Shown: in pieces, positions 1 to 8,410 of the stretch
How positions within the stretch are numbered: the stretch's first letter is position 1
How the letters are laid out: the number at the start of each line of letters is the position of its first letter
From: Thalassotalea profundi
GTDB lineage: Bacteria; Pseudomonadota; Gammaproteobacteria; Enterobacterales; Alteromonadaceae
Direction of reading: 5' to 3'
Length of the DNA stretch: 64,000 nt
Assembly: GCF_014653195.1 (NCBI RefSeq)
Contig: NZ_BNAH01000003.1
Span: forward strand, 1 to 64,000
The notes under the pieces: generated by a model
Seen by the model: the letters and a program-made list of their open reading frames with translations, nothing else
Database searches by the model: none
Told to the model about the DNA's origin: nothing
Position numbers and translations under genes: made by a program

Positions 1-60
1 AAAGAATTGGTTGCGGGAGCCACTATTTAAACGTGAGCGAACTGACGACCTAAGGTCGTA
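1..60 (-). pseudogene. Degenerate partial copy of the initiator tRNA 3' end
   Basis: Bases 1-22 are identical to bases 98-119, which are the 3' end and trailer of the intact tRNA-fMet. Bases 39-51 match 125-137, the T-arm region. Between and beyond these blocks the copy has diverged: the anticodon arm is missing and a small hairpin (acgacc-taa-ggtcgt, 45-59) stands in its place. It cannot fold as a tRNA. It could be a decayed tandem tRNA duplicate or the scar of an element that integrated at the tRNA 3' end. The window starts here, so the far side cannot be seen. Confidence 0.6.
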
Positions 61-104
61 CATCCCATATAAGTTTTATTTTAATTCTAAACTTAATAAA
101 GAAT

Positions 105-181
<77 letters not shown>

Positions 182-500
182 TCCGAATGACTTCTTAATT
201 AACTTAAGAAGAAAGCCAAGTTGTTTTAATTCAAACTTAAGAAGTGCTTCCTAGTGAAAGCGAGGCGTATATTAAGGATTGTTCCAAATAATTGCAACCT
301 GTTTTCATGATTTTTTTCATATTGGTAGAATAATTGCACTAACTGCTGTTATTCCGAACAATAAAGGGCTTTAGCTTTAAAATAAACGCAATTTTAAAAT
401 AGTTAATTGTACAAATGGCTATCGACCAAAGCGCTATTTGTTTATAATCGTCGCCAATATTATTTAATCCCTTTATTTGAAATTATAGTTGGAAGTTATA
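182..500. other. Divergent intergenic region between tRNA-fMet and rlmKL
   Basis: The left part carries the tRNA leader and promoter on the minus strand. The right part must hold the rlmKL promoter. A TATAAT lies at 443-448, but no good -35 sits 16-18 bases upstream. A GGAAG ribosome binding site (491-495) is followed five bases later by the GTG at 501. No further gene was seen. Confidence 0.5.
269..297 (-). promoter_or_regulatory. Strong sigma-70 promoter for tRNA-fMet
   Basis: On the minus strand there is TTGCAA (292-297), a 17-nt spacer, then TAATAT (269-274). It is followed by a GC-rich discriminator (CGCCTCG), typical of stable-RNA promoters under stringent control. Transcription would start near 261-263, leaving a leader of about 80 nt before the tRNA. 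Confidence 0.7.
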
Positions 501-2633
501 GTGCAGCAATATTTAGCGTTAACGTCGCCCGGTATAGAAATTTTACTTGCCGAAGAAATAACCTCTTTAGGTGGTGAACATGTTGTTCAAAAGCCAGAAG
601 GTGTTTATTTTTCGGCTTCGTTAACGTTAGGATATAAAATATGTTTATATACTCGTCTTGCTACTCGTATTTTATTACAAATAGGTGAGGGTGAAACTAA
701 CAATAAAGATGAGTTATATAAAAGTGCTTGTACAATAAATTGGAGTGAACACTTTGATGCTAACAATACATTTTCAATAGACTTTGTTGGTAAAAGTGAA
801 GAGATTAGAAATAGCCAATTTGGTGGGTTAACGGTGAAAGATGCTGTGGTCGATCATTTTAGAAATCAAGGGGTTGAACGCCCATCTGTAGATAAAACTA
901 ACCCACATATTCGTTTCCAAGCAAGGTTACTTAGACAACAAACTGTATTTTACGTTGACTTTTCAGGGCGTAGTTTGTTTCAACGTGGTTATCGTGAACA
1001 TACAGGTGCTGCACCGTTAAAAGAGCATTTAGCGGCCGCAATTATCAAACGTTCAGGTTGGTTAGAAGATACATCAAAACCTTTGTTAGATCCTATGTGT
1101 GGTTCAGGTACTGTATTAATTGAAGCGTGTTTTATGGCGGGTAATTATGCGCCTGGAATAGATCGTCAGCATTGGGGCTTTGAATTTTGGTTAAAGCATA
1201 ACGACGCTACTTTTAAAGAAGAACTGGCTAAAGCTTCCGTCGCTTCGACTAAAGGTATGTCATCTCTGGCATTAACAACCTTTGGTAAAGACATTGATGA
1301 ACACGTTTTAAAAACGGCTAAACAAAATGCTAAGAATGCAGGGGTTGAACAGCATATTACTTTTGAGCAGTCAGATATTAACGAGTTAAGTAATACTTTT
1401 GGTGAAAATGGTACTATGTTATTTAACCCGCCTTATGGAGAGCGTATTGGTGAGTTACCTGAATTAGTTGAAAACTTTGTATTACTTGGTCAAAAACTAA
1501 AACTTGAGTTTCAGCAATGGCGTATTGCTATTTTAACTGGCAATATTGAATTGTTATCAATGTTAAAACTAGCAAGTTTTAAGCGTTATAAATTTAAAAA
1601 TGGTCCGTTAGACTGTCAACTTGCGCTTTATAATATTGACGATAAACAAGCGGCCAAAGATAAAGATACTCCACAGTTTGATCAAAAAGACTCTGACTTT
1701 GCTAATCGTTTATTAAAAAATAAGAAAAATTTAAAAAACTGGCTTAAAAAAGAACAAATTGAATGTTATCGCTTATATGATGCGGATATTCCCGAATATA
1801 ATGTAGCAATAGACATTTATGGTGAATATTTGGTTATTCAAGAGTATTTAGCACCTGCCAATATCGACCCTAATAAAGTAGCAAAACGTTTACAAGAAGT
1901 ACTTTATTTTGCTCCTAAAGTTTTAGAAATACCCACTGATAGAGTGGTTTTAAAAACACGCTCAAAACAAAAGGGTAATAATCAATATGAAAAGGTTAAT
2001 AAAAGTCAACAATCTATAATTTTGCAAGAGTATGGCGCCAAGTTTAAAATCAACTTGTGGGATTATTTAGATACCGGTTTATTTTTAGATCATCGTAAAA
2101 CACGACAAATTGTTGCTCAAAAGGCAAAAGGAAAGTCATTACTTAATTTATTTGCTTATACTGGTTCAGTATCTCTTCAAGCAGCTTTACATGGTGCAAG
2201 TACAGTAACTACGGTTGATATGTCTAATACTTATTTAAGTTGGGGACAAGACAACTTTGCTTTAAATAATTTATCTGGACATAAATATTCTTTTATTCAG
2301 GCTGACTGCTTAACCTGGTTGAAAGAATGTAAGCAAAAGTTTGATGTTGTTTTTGTTGATCCTCCTACGTTTTCAAATTCAAAACGAATGGAAGATAGCT
2401 TTGATGTTCAAAGAGATCATGTATCACTTATTGCTGATGCATTAAAATGCTTAGCCGAAAATGGTGAGCTTATTTTTACTAATAATAAACGTAATTTTAA
2501 AATGGATAAAGAAGCTATGGAAAAACTTGGTGTTAACGCCAAATCAATTACTGAATTAACCCGAGATAAAGATTTTCAACGTAATAAACATATTCATAAT
2601 AGCTGGTTAATTACTCGTAAAGGAGCTAATTAA
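501..2633 (+). CDS. rlmL: Bifunctional 23S rRNA methyltransferase RlmKL
   Basis: This cytoplasmic enzyme makes m2G2445 with its N-terminal half and m7G2069 with its C-terminal half in helix 74 of 23S rRNA. The 710 residues match the fused gammaproteobacterial form. A THUMP-type RNA-binding region comes first. It is followed by a methyltransferase with DPMCGSGT (about 197-204) and NPPYGER (about 309-315), then a second Rossmann methyltransferase with NLFAYTGS (about 548) and VDPPTFSNSKR (about 617). A TTG at 489 also opens the frame, but GTG 501 has GGAAG five bases upstream and gives the usual N-terminus MQQYLALTSPG. The next gene follows one base after the stop. Confidence 0.95.
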   Translation: MQQYLALTSPGIEILLAEEITSLGGEHVVQKPEGVYFSASLTLGYKICLYTRLATRILLQIGEGETNNKDELYKSACTINWSEHFDANNTFSIDFVGKSEEIRNSQFGGLTVKDAVVDHFRNQGVERPSVDKTNPHIRFQARLLRQQTVFYVDFSGRSLFQRGYREHTGAAPLKEHLAAAIIKRSGWLEDTSKPLLDPMCGSGTVLIEACFMAGNYAPGIDRQHWGFEFWLKHNDATFKEELAKASVASTKGMSSLALTTFGKDIDEHVLKTAKQNAKNAGVEQHITFEQSDINELSNTFGENGTMLFNPPYGERIGELPELVENFVLLGQKLKLEFQQWRIAILTGNIELLSMLKLASFKRYKFKNGPLDCQLALYNIDDKQAAKDKDTPQFDQKDSDFANRLLKNKKNLKNWLKKEQIECYRLYDADIPEYNVAIDIYGEYLVIQEYLAPANIDPNKVAKRLQEVLYFAPKVLEIPTDRVVLKTRSKQKGNNQYEKVNKSQQSIILQEYGAKFKINLWDYLDTGLFLDHRKTRQIVAQKAKGKSLLNLFAYTGSVSLQAALHGASTVTTVDMSNTYLSWGQDNFALNNLSGHKYSFIQADCLTWLKECKQKFDVVFVDPPTFSNSKRMEDSFDVQRDHVSLIADALKCLAENGELIFTNNKRNFKMDKEAMEKLGVNAKSITELTRDKDFQRNKHIHNSWLITRKGAN

Positions 2634-2634
2634 C

Positions 2635-2868
2635 ATGTCGGTTAAATATCATTTATACAGTAGTGAAGGTTGTCACCTATGTGAGCAAGCGCTTAAATTG
2701 TGTATGGTCGTACTTAATATACAGCAACTTGATATTATTGATATTGTTAATGACGAAGGTTTAGTTGAGCTTTATGGAGTTCATATACCTGTATTAGAGA
2801 GAATGTCTGACAATACAAAATTATTTTGGCCATTTAGTCAGCAAGATATAGAGAAATTAGTGAAATAA
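2635..2868 (+). CDS. Glutaredoxin-like protein (DUF836 family)
   Basis: A 77-residue thioredoxin-fold protein with a CHLC redox motif near residues 13-16 and the cis-proline context HIPV. It is shorter than classical glutaredoxin and fits the DUF836 glutaredoxin-like family often found beside rlmKL and uup in marine Gammaproteobacteria. It lies one base after rlmKL, and its stop overlaps the uup start (TAATG), so the three genes are probably cotranscribed and translationally coupled. The substrate is unknown; dithiol-disulfide exchange is inferred from the motif. Confidence 0.8.
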   Translation: MSVKYHLYSSEGCHLCEQALKLCMVVLNIQQLDIIDIVNDEGLVELYGVHIPVLERMSDNTKLFWPFSQQDIEKLVK

Positions 2869-4772
2869 TGGAATTAATTCGAATTACTGATGGCGAGCTT
2901 GCTTTCGGTGAAGATAAAATATTAGATGGCGCAGAACTTCGTGTTAAACAAGGTGAGCGTGTTTGTTTAGTTGGTCGTAATGGCGCTGGAAAATCATCAT
3001 TGTTGAAAGTGTTAACTGGTCAGCAAAACCTAGATGATGGGCAGCTAGTTATCTCAAATAATGTGCAACTGGCTATGTTACAACAAGATCCCCCTGAATC
3101 TTGTGATTTGTCAATATTTGATTATGTTGCTCAAGGGGTAAAAGAAAATGCGGTCCTTATCAAACGATATCATGAACTTATTACTATTATTAGTGAAGAC
3201 CCAAGTGAAGCTAATTTAGATAAATTAGCACAAGTTCAGCATCAGCTTGATCAAGCTAATGCATGGCAAGATGAGCAACGTATTGAGAAAGTGCTATCAA
3301 TATTGGCGTTAGTTGCAGATAAAAAAGTAAATGAATTATCAGGGGGCTGGTTAAGAAAGCTTGCGTTAGCAAAAGCGTTGGTATCAAACCCTGATGTATT
3401 GTTACTTGATGAGCCTACTAACCATCTAGATATTAAAAGTGTTTTATGGTTAGAGCAATTTTTAAAAGACTTTAGCGGGACTATCGTTTTTATAAGTCAT
3501 GACAGGGCATTTATTCGAGGATTAGCAACACGTATTGTTGATTTAGATCGAGGTAAATTAACTAGCTACCCTGGTAATTACGATGAATACGTCGAACAAA
3601 AACAACATGACTTACAAGTAGAGGCTACTCAGAATGCGCTGTTTGATAAACGACTTGCTGAAGAAGAAGTTTGGATCAGACAAGGCATTAAAGCTCGCCG
3701 TACTCGTAATGAAGGCCGTGTAAGATCTCTTGAAAAATTAAGGCTTGAACGTCAACAACGAAGAGAAGTTAAACATCAAGGGGATATTAATATATCTACG
3801 GGCGATCGTTCAGGTAAGTTAGTCTTTGAATGTGAAAAGCTAGGTGTATCATTTGATGATAAACGTGTTATTAAAAACCTTGATTTATTAATAACCCGAG
3901 GAGATCGTTTAGCTTTAATTGGTGCAAACGGCACGGGAAAATCAACATTAATTAAATTAATCATGGAGCAATTACAGCCCACCACGGGAACTTTACGAGT
4001 TGGTGTGAATCTAGATATTGCCTACTTCGATCAACATAGAGATCAATTAGATCCTAAGAAGACAGTACAAGACACTGTTGCTGATGGTAAACAAGATATT
4101 ACGGTTAATGGTAAAACTCGACATGTACTTGGGTATTTACAAGATTTTTTATTTAGTCCTAAAAGAGCAAGAACACCTGTTAGAGCGCTCTCTGGCGGTG
4201 AAAAAAATCGATTGTTACTAGCTAGATTATTTTTACGCCCCAGTAATTTATTGATTCTTGATGAACCAACTAATGATTTGGACATAGAAACTTTAGAGTT
4301 ATTGGAAGAAGTCGTTGCAAATTACTCAGGAACCGTTATTTTAGTGAGCCACGATCGAGATTTTGTCAATAATTGTGTTAATTCATGCTTATATTTTGAT
4401 GGTAGTGGGCATATTAATCAAATATTCGGTGGTTACGATGATGTCGATGCGTATTTAGCACTCAAAGAAGAGCAACGTAAAGTAACCAAAGATATTGTTT
4501 TAGAAAAGAAAAATGAAAAAATAAACAGTGTTAGTCAGCCTAAAACAATAAAACGTAAACTGTCTTATAAAGAAACACGAGAACTTGAAAGTTTACCAAA
4601 TGAAATCGATGCACTAGAAAGTGATATAGCCGCAATACAAGAGCAAATTAATCAGCCCGATTTTTTTAATCAAGATGAAAGTGCCAGTTCAAAAATATTG
4701 AACCAGCTACAAGATTTAGAGTCCAAGCTCGAAGCTTGTTATGCAAGATGGCAAGAATTAGACGAAATATAA
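2868..4772 (+). CDS. uup: ABC-F ATPase Uup
   Basis: A soluble ABC-F ATPase of 634 residues with no membrane domain. It has two nucleotide-binding domains: Walker A at about 36-43 (GRNGAGKS) and 352-359 (GANGTGKS), LSGG signatures near 157 and 441, and Walker B LLLDEPTNHLD and LILDEPTNDLD near 178 and 461. A charged C-terminal coiled coil (about 560-634) is the Uup hallmark. The family acts on ribosomes, and E. coli Uup also affects transposon precise excision and replication-intermediate handling. The ATG overlaps the stop of the glutaredoxin-like gene by one base. Confidence 0.93.
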   Translation: MELIRITDGELAFGEDKILDGAELRVKQGERVCLVGRNGAGKSSLLKVLTGQQNLDDGQLVISNNVQLAMLQQDPPESCDLSIFDYVAQGVKENAVLIKRYHELITIISEDPSEANLDKLAQVQHQLDQANAWQDEQRIEKVLSILALVADKKVNELSGGWLRKLALAKALVSNPDVLLLDEPTNHLDIKSVLWLEQFLKDFSGTIVFISHDRAFIRGLATRIVDLDRGKLTSYPGNYDEYVEQKQHDLQVEATQNALFDKRLAEEEVWIRQGIKARRTRNEGRVRSLEKLRLERQQRREVKHQGDINISTGDRSGKLVFECEKLGVSFDDKRVIKNLDLLITRGDRLALIGANGTGKSTLIKLIMEQLQPTTGTLRVGVNLDIAYFDQHRDQLDPKKTVQDTVADGKQDITVNGKTRHVLGYLQDFLFSPKRARTPVRALSGGEKNRLLLARLFLRPSNLLILDEPTNDLDIETLELLEEVVANYSGTVILVSHDRDFVNNCVNSCLYFDGSGHINQIFGGYDDVDAYLALKEEQRKVTKDIVLEKKNEKINSVSQPKTIKRKLSYKETRELESLPNEIDALESDIAAIQEQINQPDFFNQDESASSKILNQLQDLESKLEACYARWQELDEI

Positions 4773-4798
4773 TACGTATATGAGAGTACTGTAGTTAC

Positions 4799-6556
4799 AT
4801 GAAAAAATTTGCAACATCGTTATTAGCACTTAGTTTGACTAGTGCGTTTAGTTTATCTTTGGCACATGCGTCAACATATCAAGTTATTGATAAAGGAGCA
4901 GCGTCTTCTTTAGAATATACCTATGGGAAGCAAGAGAATAATTCAGGACAAATGGTTATAGCAGGAACAACCATTTATAACTTTCCTGTTCAATTTCAAT
5001 ATCTCACTGAAACAAATATAGATAATATAATCACTTATGCCAATGTTAATCATGAGCTTGTATTTGATTTGTCAGATATTGAGAATGAGGCGTCATTAAG
5101 AGCAGGTCAACCAACGGCAAACGATTTGGCATGGACAGTTTTGTATTTACAAAATAATGCTAGCAGCACTTTGTTTCAAAAAGTGGGTAATGTCGTTGCA
5201 ATGATCAACGACGGAACTGAAACTAAAGAAATTGTTGTTTTCGATGAATTTGTCACAGGAACTCAAACCTATTCACGATCCACTACTGATTATGTAAATG
5301 GAATTACGGAACAAGGTTGGGTTTATGGTAATGCTTCAGCACCTTTTTTACCTATTCCTTTTACAGAAGAAGATGGCGATGAGGTAACCCATTGGGTTAG
5401 AGACTTTAGTAACAGAGGTTATTACTCTCCTGATAGTGGACAAACGATAATTCCATTAATTCCCCCAGAATCGACTTACGGTGGTGAATCTGCAATTTTT
5501 GATATTAGTGATAATGGTATTGCTGTTGGCTATGCCAGTACTAGTGTAGCAGAGGAGGCATTAGAATTTATTGCCGATGAAGATGGTGGTTGTGCGGATC
5601 CTGAAAGGCTTCTGGTTAGTCCTATAGAAGTATGTATTCAGCAAGTATCTGAAAACATGTATAACGCAGAAGCTTTTAAATGGGTATTGGACCAAAACGG
5701 TATTGTTAGCTCTGAAGCATTAGGGCAATTGGTAACACCACATGCTGATGATGTTCGTGAATACATTAGTTATGCTCAGGCTGTTAATATTCATGGTGTA
5801 GCTGTTGGTTATGCTCATGGTTGGTGGGATGAAAATGAAACAGCGCCTTCAGCTACTGAAGCTCGTAGTATCTATGCTGTTGTGTTTAAAAATGGTGAAG
5901 TTATAGATTTTACTGATGATCATAGTAAGTATTTTAATTCACGTACTAATGACATTAATAATAATGGTATGGCAGTTGGACATGTAGAAACTTATATCAA
6001 CGGTTCTTTGAGACAAAAGTTTTACTACGTTGATACAACCGTTGAACAGATGGAAATGGTTTTACCTACAGATTTCTTTACCGGATCTTCAAGTACAGCT
6101 TATTCCATTAATGAAAACAATTTAGTGGTAGGGAGTGGTGAAGTTGAAACACATAACGATACCAGTAATAACCCAAGACGTCGTCATGGCTACCTCTATG
6201 ATATTACTAATGATATATTCTCTGATTTAAATGATTTTTTACCTTGTGATTCTGAATATACTATTATTGAAGCGCGTTCTATTAACGAAAATAATGAAAT
6301 TTCGGCGACAGCTGTAGTGAAAGCACCGTTAAGAGATGCAAAAGGCGAGCTCTATTATAATGAAAATGGTGAACAAGTATTTGAAGATGTATTACGCGCG
6401 GTTAAATTAGCTCCTATTGCTGGTGGTCAAGTTGAAGATTGCACAGTAACAGAGGAAAAGGTTGAACGCCAAGGCGCAAGTACAGGGCTTTACGGATTGT
6501 TCGCGTTATTTATTGCTGGTATTAGCCGAAGATTATTTATTAGAAAAGACAGCTAA
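4799..6556 (+). CDS. Secreted DUF3466 family protein with C-terminal sorting-type tail
   Basis: A 585-residue exported protein with an N-terminal Sec signal (cleavage likely after ALAHA). The body repeats motifs such as INNNGMAVG and ISDNGIAVGYA, in which a short strand ends in N-G-x-A-V-G. These look like beta-propeller-type repeats seen in extracellular HAF/DUF3466 proteins. The C-terminus has GASTG, a hydrophobic segment, then RR and a basic tail, resembling GlyGly-CTERM or related sorting signals that are processed by a rhombosortase in Gammaproteobacteria. It begins 26 bases after uup and ends at a strong terminator. Function is unknown; a cell-surface role is inferred. Confidence 0.75.
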   Translation: MKKFATSLLALSLTSAFSLSLAHASTYQVIDKGAASSLEYTYGKQENNSGQMVIAGTTIYNFPVQFQYLTETNIDNIITYANVNHELVFDLSDIENEASLRAGQPTANDLAWTVLYLQNNASSTLFQKVGNVVAMINDGTETKEIVVFDEFVTGTQTYSRSTTDYVNGITEQGWVYGNASAPFLPIPFTEEDGDEVTHWVRDFSNRGYYSPDSGQTIIPLIPPESTYGGESAIFDISDNGIAVGYASTSVAEEALEFIADEDGGCADPERLLVSPIEVCIQQVSENMYNAEAFKWVLDQNGIVSSEALGQLVTPHADDVREYISYAQAVNIHGVAVGYAHGWWDENETAPSATEARSIYAVVFKNGEVIDFTDDHSKYFNSRTNDINNNGMAVGHVETYINGSLRQKFYYVDTTVEQMEMVLPTDFFTGSSSTAYSINENNLVVGSGEVETHNDTSNNPRRRHGYLYDITNDIFSDLNDFLPCDSEYTIIEARSINENNEISATAVVKAPLRDAKGELYYNENGEQVFEDVLRAVKLAPIAGGQVEDCTVTEEKVERQGASTGLYGLFALFIAGISRRLFIRKDS

Positions 6557-6603
6557 TTACCTTAATCAAGTTATACAAGTTATATCTAGCGATAGTTATT
6601 ACA

Positions 6604-6628
6604 AAAAAGCACTCAATGAGTGCTTTTT
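6604..6628. terminator. Bidirectional terminator
   Basis: Perfect stem AAAAAGCACTC / GAGTGCTTTTT with an AAT loop, flanked by A and T runs. It serves the DUF3466 gene on plus and could also stop fabA transcripts on minus. Confidence 0.8.
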
Positions 6629-6671
6629 ATTTTGCCAAATTTAAATAGCCAAACATTAACAAGACATTATC

Positions 6672-7187
6672 TTAAAATTTTGTTGTATCGGCGAATAAAC
6701 CTACTTTTAAATCTGTTGCTGTATATATAACACGACCATCAACAGATACAGTACCGTCAGCAATACCCATAAATAACTTACGTTTTATTACACGTTTTAA
6801 GGTGATGTTATAGGTAACCTTTTTAGCTGTAGGTAAAATTTGTCCGGTAAACTTAACTTCTCCAACACCTAAGGCTCTTCCATGGCCTGGGCCACCTGAC
6901 CAAGCTAAAAAGAAGCCTACTAATTGCCACATTGCATCTAATCCTAAACAACCAGGCATTACAGGATCACCTTTAAAATGACAATCAAAAAACCATAGAT
7001 CAGGGTTAATATCTAATTCGGCAATAATTTCACCTTTACCATATTCACCACCATCGTCATTAATTTTTATAATACGATCCATCATTAACATATTATCGGC
7101 TGGTAGTTTGCTGTTGCCTTCACCAAAAAAATCAGTTGTTCCAGCAAGTATTAACTCTTCTTTAGAGAAGGAATTTTGTTGTGACAT
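6672..7187 (-). CDS. fabA: 3-hydroxydecanoyl-ACP dehydratase/isomerase FabA
   Basis: This cytoplasmic type II fatty acid synthesis enzyme dehydrates 3-hydroxydecanoyl-ACP and isomerises trans-2 to cis-3-decenoyl-ACP, the branch point to unsaturated fatty acids. The 171 residues match E. coli FabA closely throughout. Catalytic His70 ([12 protein letters not shown]) and Asp84 (LGLDAMWQL) are both present. The gene stands alone on the minus strand with a FabR-like palindrome upstream. Control of unsaturated lipid is important for a cold marine organism, though that is context rather than sequence evidence. Confidence 0.97.
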   Translation of the reverse strand: MSQQNSFSKEELILAGTTDFFGEGNSKLPADNMLMMDRIIKINDDGGEYGKGEIIAELDINPDLWFFDCHFKGDPVMPGCLGLDAMWQLVGFFLAWSGGPGHGRALGVGEVKFTGQILPTAKKVTYNITLKRVIKRKLFMGIADGTVSVDGRVIYTATDLKVGLFADTTKF

Positions 7188-7231
7188 AGTAAGTGTTGTT
7201 CCACTAATTTATAAATTTAAAGCGCTACTTT

Positions 7232-7249
7232 AGCGAACAGATGTACACT
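7232..7249. promoter_or_regulatory. Candidate FabR operator upstream of fabA
   Basis: The 18-mer AGCGAACAGATGTACACT is an imperfect palindrome (AGCGAACA / TGTACACT, six of eight arm positions matching). It lies about 45-60 bases upstream of the fabA start. It resembles the FabR boxes described for enterobacterial fabA and fabB, which contain AGCG, TACA and TGT-CGCT elements. The assignment rests on motif similarity and position only. Confidence 0.45.
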
Positions 7250-7356
7250 AAACAACTCCGAACAGTTAAATATATCAAAATTTATTTCACTTATTATGTT
7301 AACTCTTTATAATTACGTTACGCGTAACTTGTATTTGTTTTCAGGATTAACAAAAA

Positions 7357-7629
7357 ATGGATAATAAAAACAATAAGAAAGAGAAAAAAACAGCATTAAC
7401 TAATGCTGAAAAGCAAAAAAGGTATAGAGAACGACAAAAATCAAAAGGTAAGCAAGAATTAAGAGGATATTTAACGCCAGAAGCGCGTGAGTGTTATCAA
7501 TTAATCTCCGAACAAACGGGTTGGTCTGACTCAATTATATTAAGTAATGCGGTAAGATTAACTTATGCAGCATATAAAAATGGTCAAATTGGCTTGTTAA
7601 ATAATTGGTTAACTAAAAATGAATTATAA
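7357..7629 (+). CDS. Small basic protein, possible ribbon-helix-helix DNA binder
   Basis: Not confidently recognised. The 90 residues start with a very lysine-rich, probably disordered stretch (1-30), followed by KQKRYRERQKSKG. A compact domain comes next: ELRGYLTPEARECYQLI (a strand then a helix) and a second helix WSDSIILSNAVRLTYAAY. That layout resembles ribbon-helix-helix or RepB/CopB-like regulators. It is a monocistronic gene between fabA and uvrY, with AGGA ten bases before the ATG. DNA or RNA binding is a guess from charge and layout. Confidence 0.6.
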   Translation: MDNKNNKKEKKTALTNAEKQKRYRERQKSKGKQELRGYLTPEARECYQLISEQTGWSDSIILSNAVRLTYAAYKNGQIGLLNNWLTKNEL

Positions 7630-7763
7630 TGTGTTTTAACTTAACACGTTAATAAAATAACACTGATAATTATGATTGTGTTAAAATATTTTTCACTATA
7701 TTCTACGCTACGATAGTCCTGTAGTTTTAATATAAATTATAATAAGTATTAAGGTGTCTTTCG

Positions 7764-8408
7764 TTGATAAATGTCTTGTTAGTTGATGATCATGAGCTGG
7801 TTCGTACAGGTATAAAAAAAATACTTGATGAAGTTAAAGGTCTTAAGGTTATTGGTGAAGCTAAAACCGGCGAGGAAGCCGTACAATTTTGTCGTAAATC
7901 AGAACCTGATGTTGTTTTGATGGATATGAATATGCCTGGTATTGGTGGTTTAGAAGCGACTAAAAAAATTATTAGATATTCACCAGATATCAAAGTGATC
8001 GTATTAACTGTTTATTGCGAAGATCCAATTCCAACGAAAGTGATGCAAATTGGTGCAGCAGGCTATCTAACCAAAGGTGCTGGCTCTGATGAGATGGTTA
8101 ATGCTATTCGTGCCGTAAATAGCGGTCAACGTTATATAACACCTGAAATAGCACAACAAATGGCGTTAAGTCAGTTTAAATCTGCCGATGAAAATCCTTT
8201 TAATAGTTTATCTGAGCGTGAATTACAAATCATGCTAATGATTACCCGTGGAGAAAGGGTGCCTGATATTTCTGAACAACTTGTATTAAGTACAAAAACT
8301 ATTAATAGTTACCGTTATAGAATGTTTGAAAAGCTTAATGTGAGTAATGATGTTGAATTAACTCATTTAGCTATTCGTCACGGAATGTTAAAAACTGAAA
8401 AGTTATAA
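7764..8408 (+). CDS. uvrY: Response regulator UvrY/GacA
   Basis: A NarL/FixJ-type response regulator of 214 residues. The receiver domain has acidic residues DD near 8-9, the phospho-acceptor Asp54 (VLMDMNMPG) and a conserved Lys in LTKG. A LuxR-type helix-turn-helix occupies about 145-205 (LSERELQIM, LSTKTINSYRYRMFEKL). With the BarA kinase it normally drives the CsrB/C small RNAs. The start is TTG at 7764 with AAGGTG about ten bases upstream, and MINVLLVDDHELVR aligns exactly with E. coli UvrY. uvrC starts two bases after the stop. Confidence 0.95.
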   Translation: MINVLLVDDHELVRTGIKKILDEVKGLKVIGEAKTGEEAVQFCRKSEPDVVLMDMNMPGIGGLEATKKIIRYSPDIKVIVLTVYCEDPIPTKVMQIGAAGYLTKGAGSDEMVNAIRAVNSGQRYITPEIAQQMALSQFKSADENPFNSLSERELQIMLMITRGERVPDISEQLVLSTKTINSYRYRMFEKLNVSNDVELTHLAIRHGMLKTEKL

Positions 8409-8410
8409 CC

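Noticed and set aside
6462..6644. 60-codon plus frame overlapping the DUF3466 end
   Set aside because: Shifted-frame reading of the DUF3466 gene that runs into the terminator.
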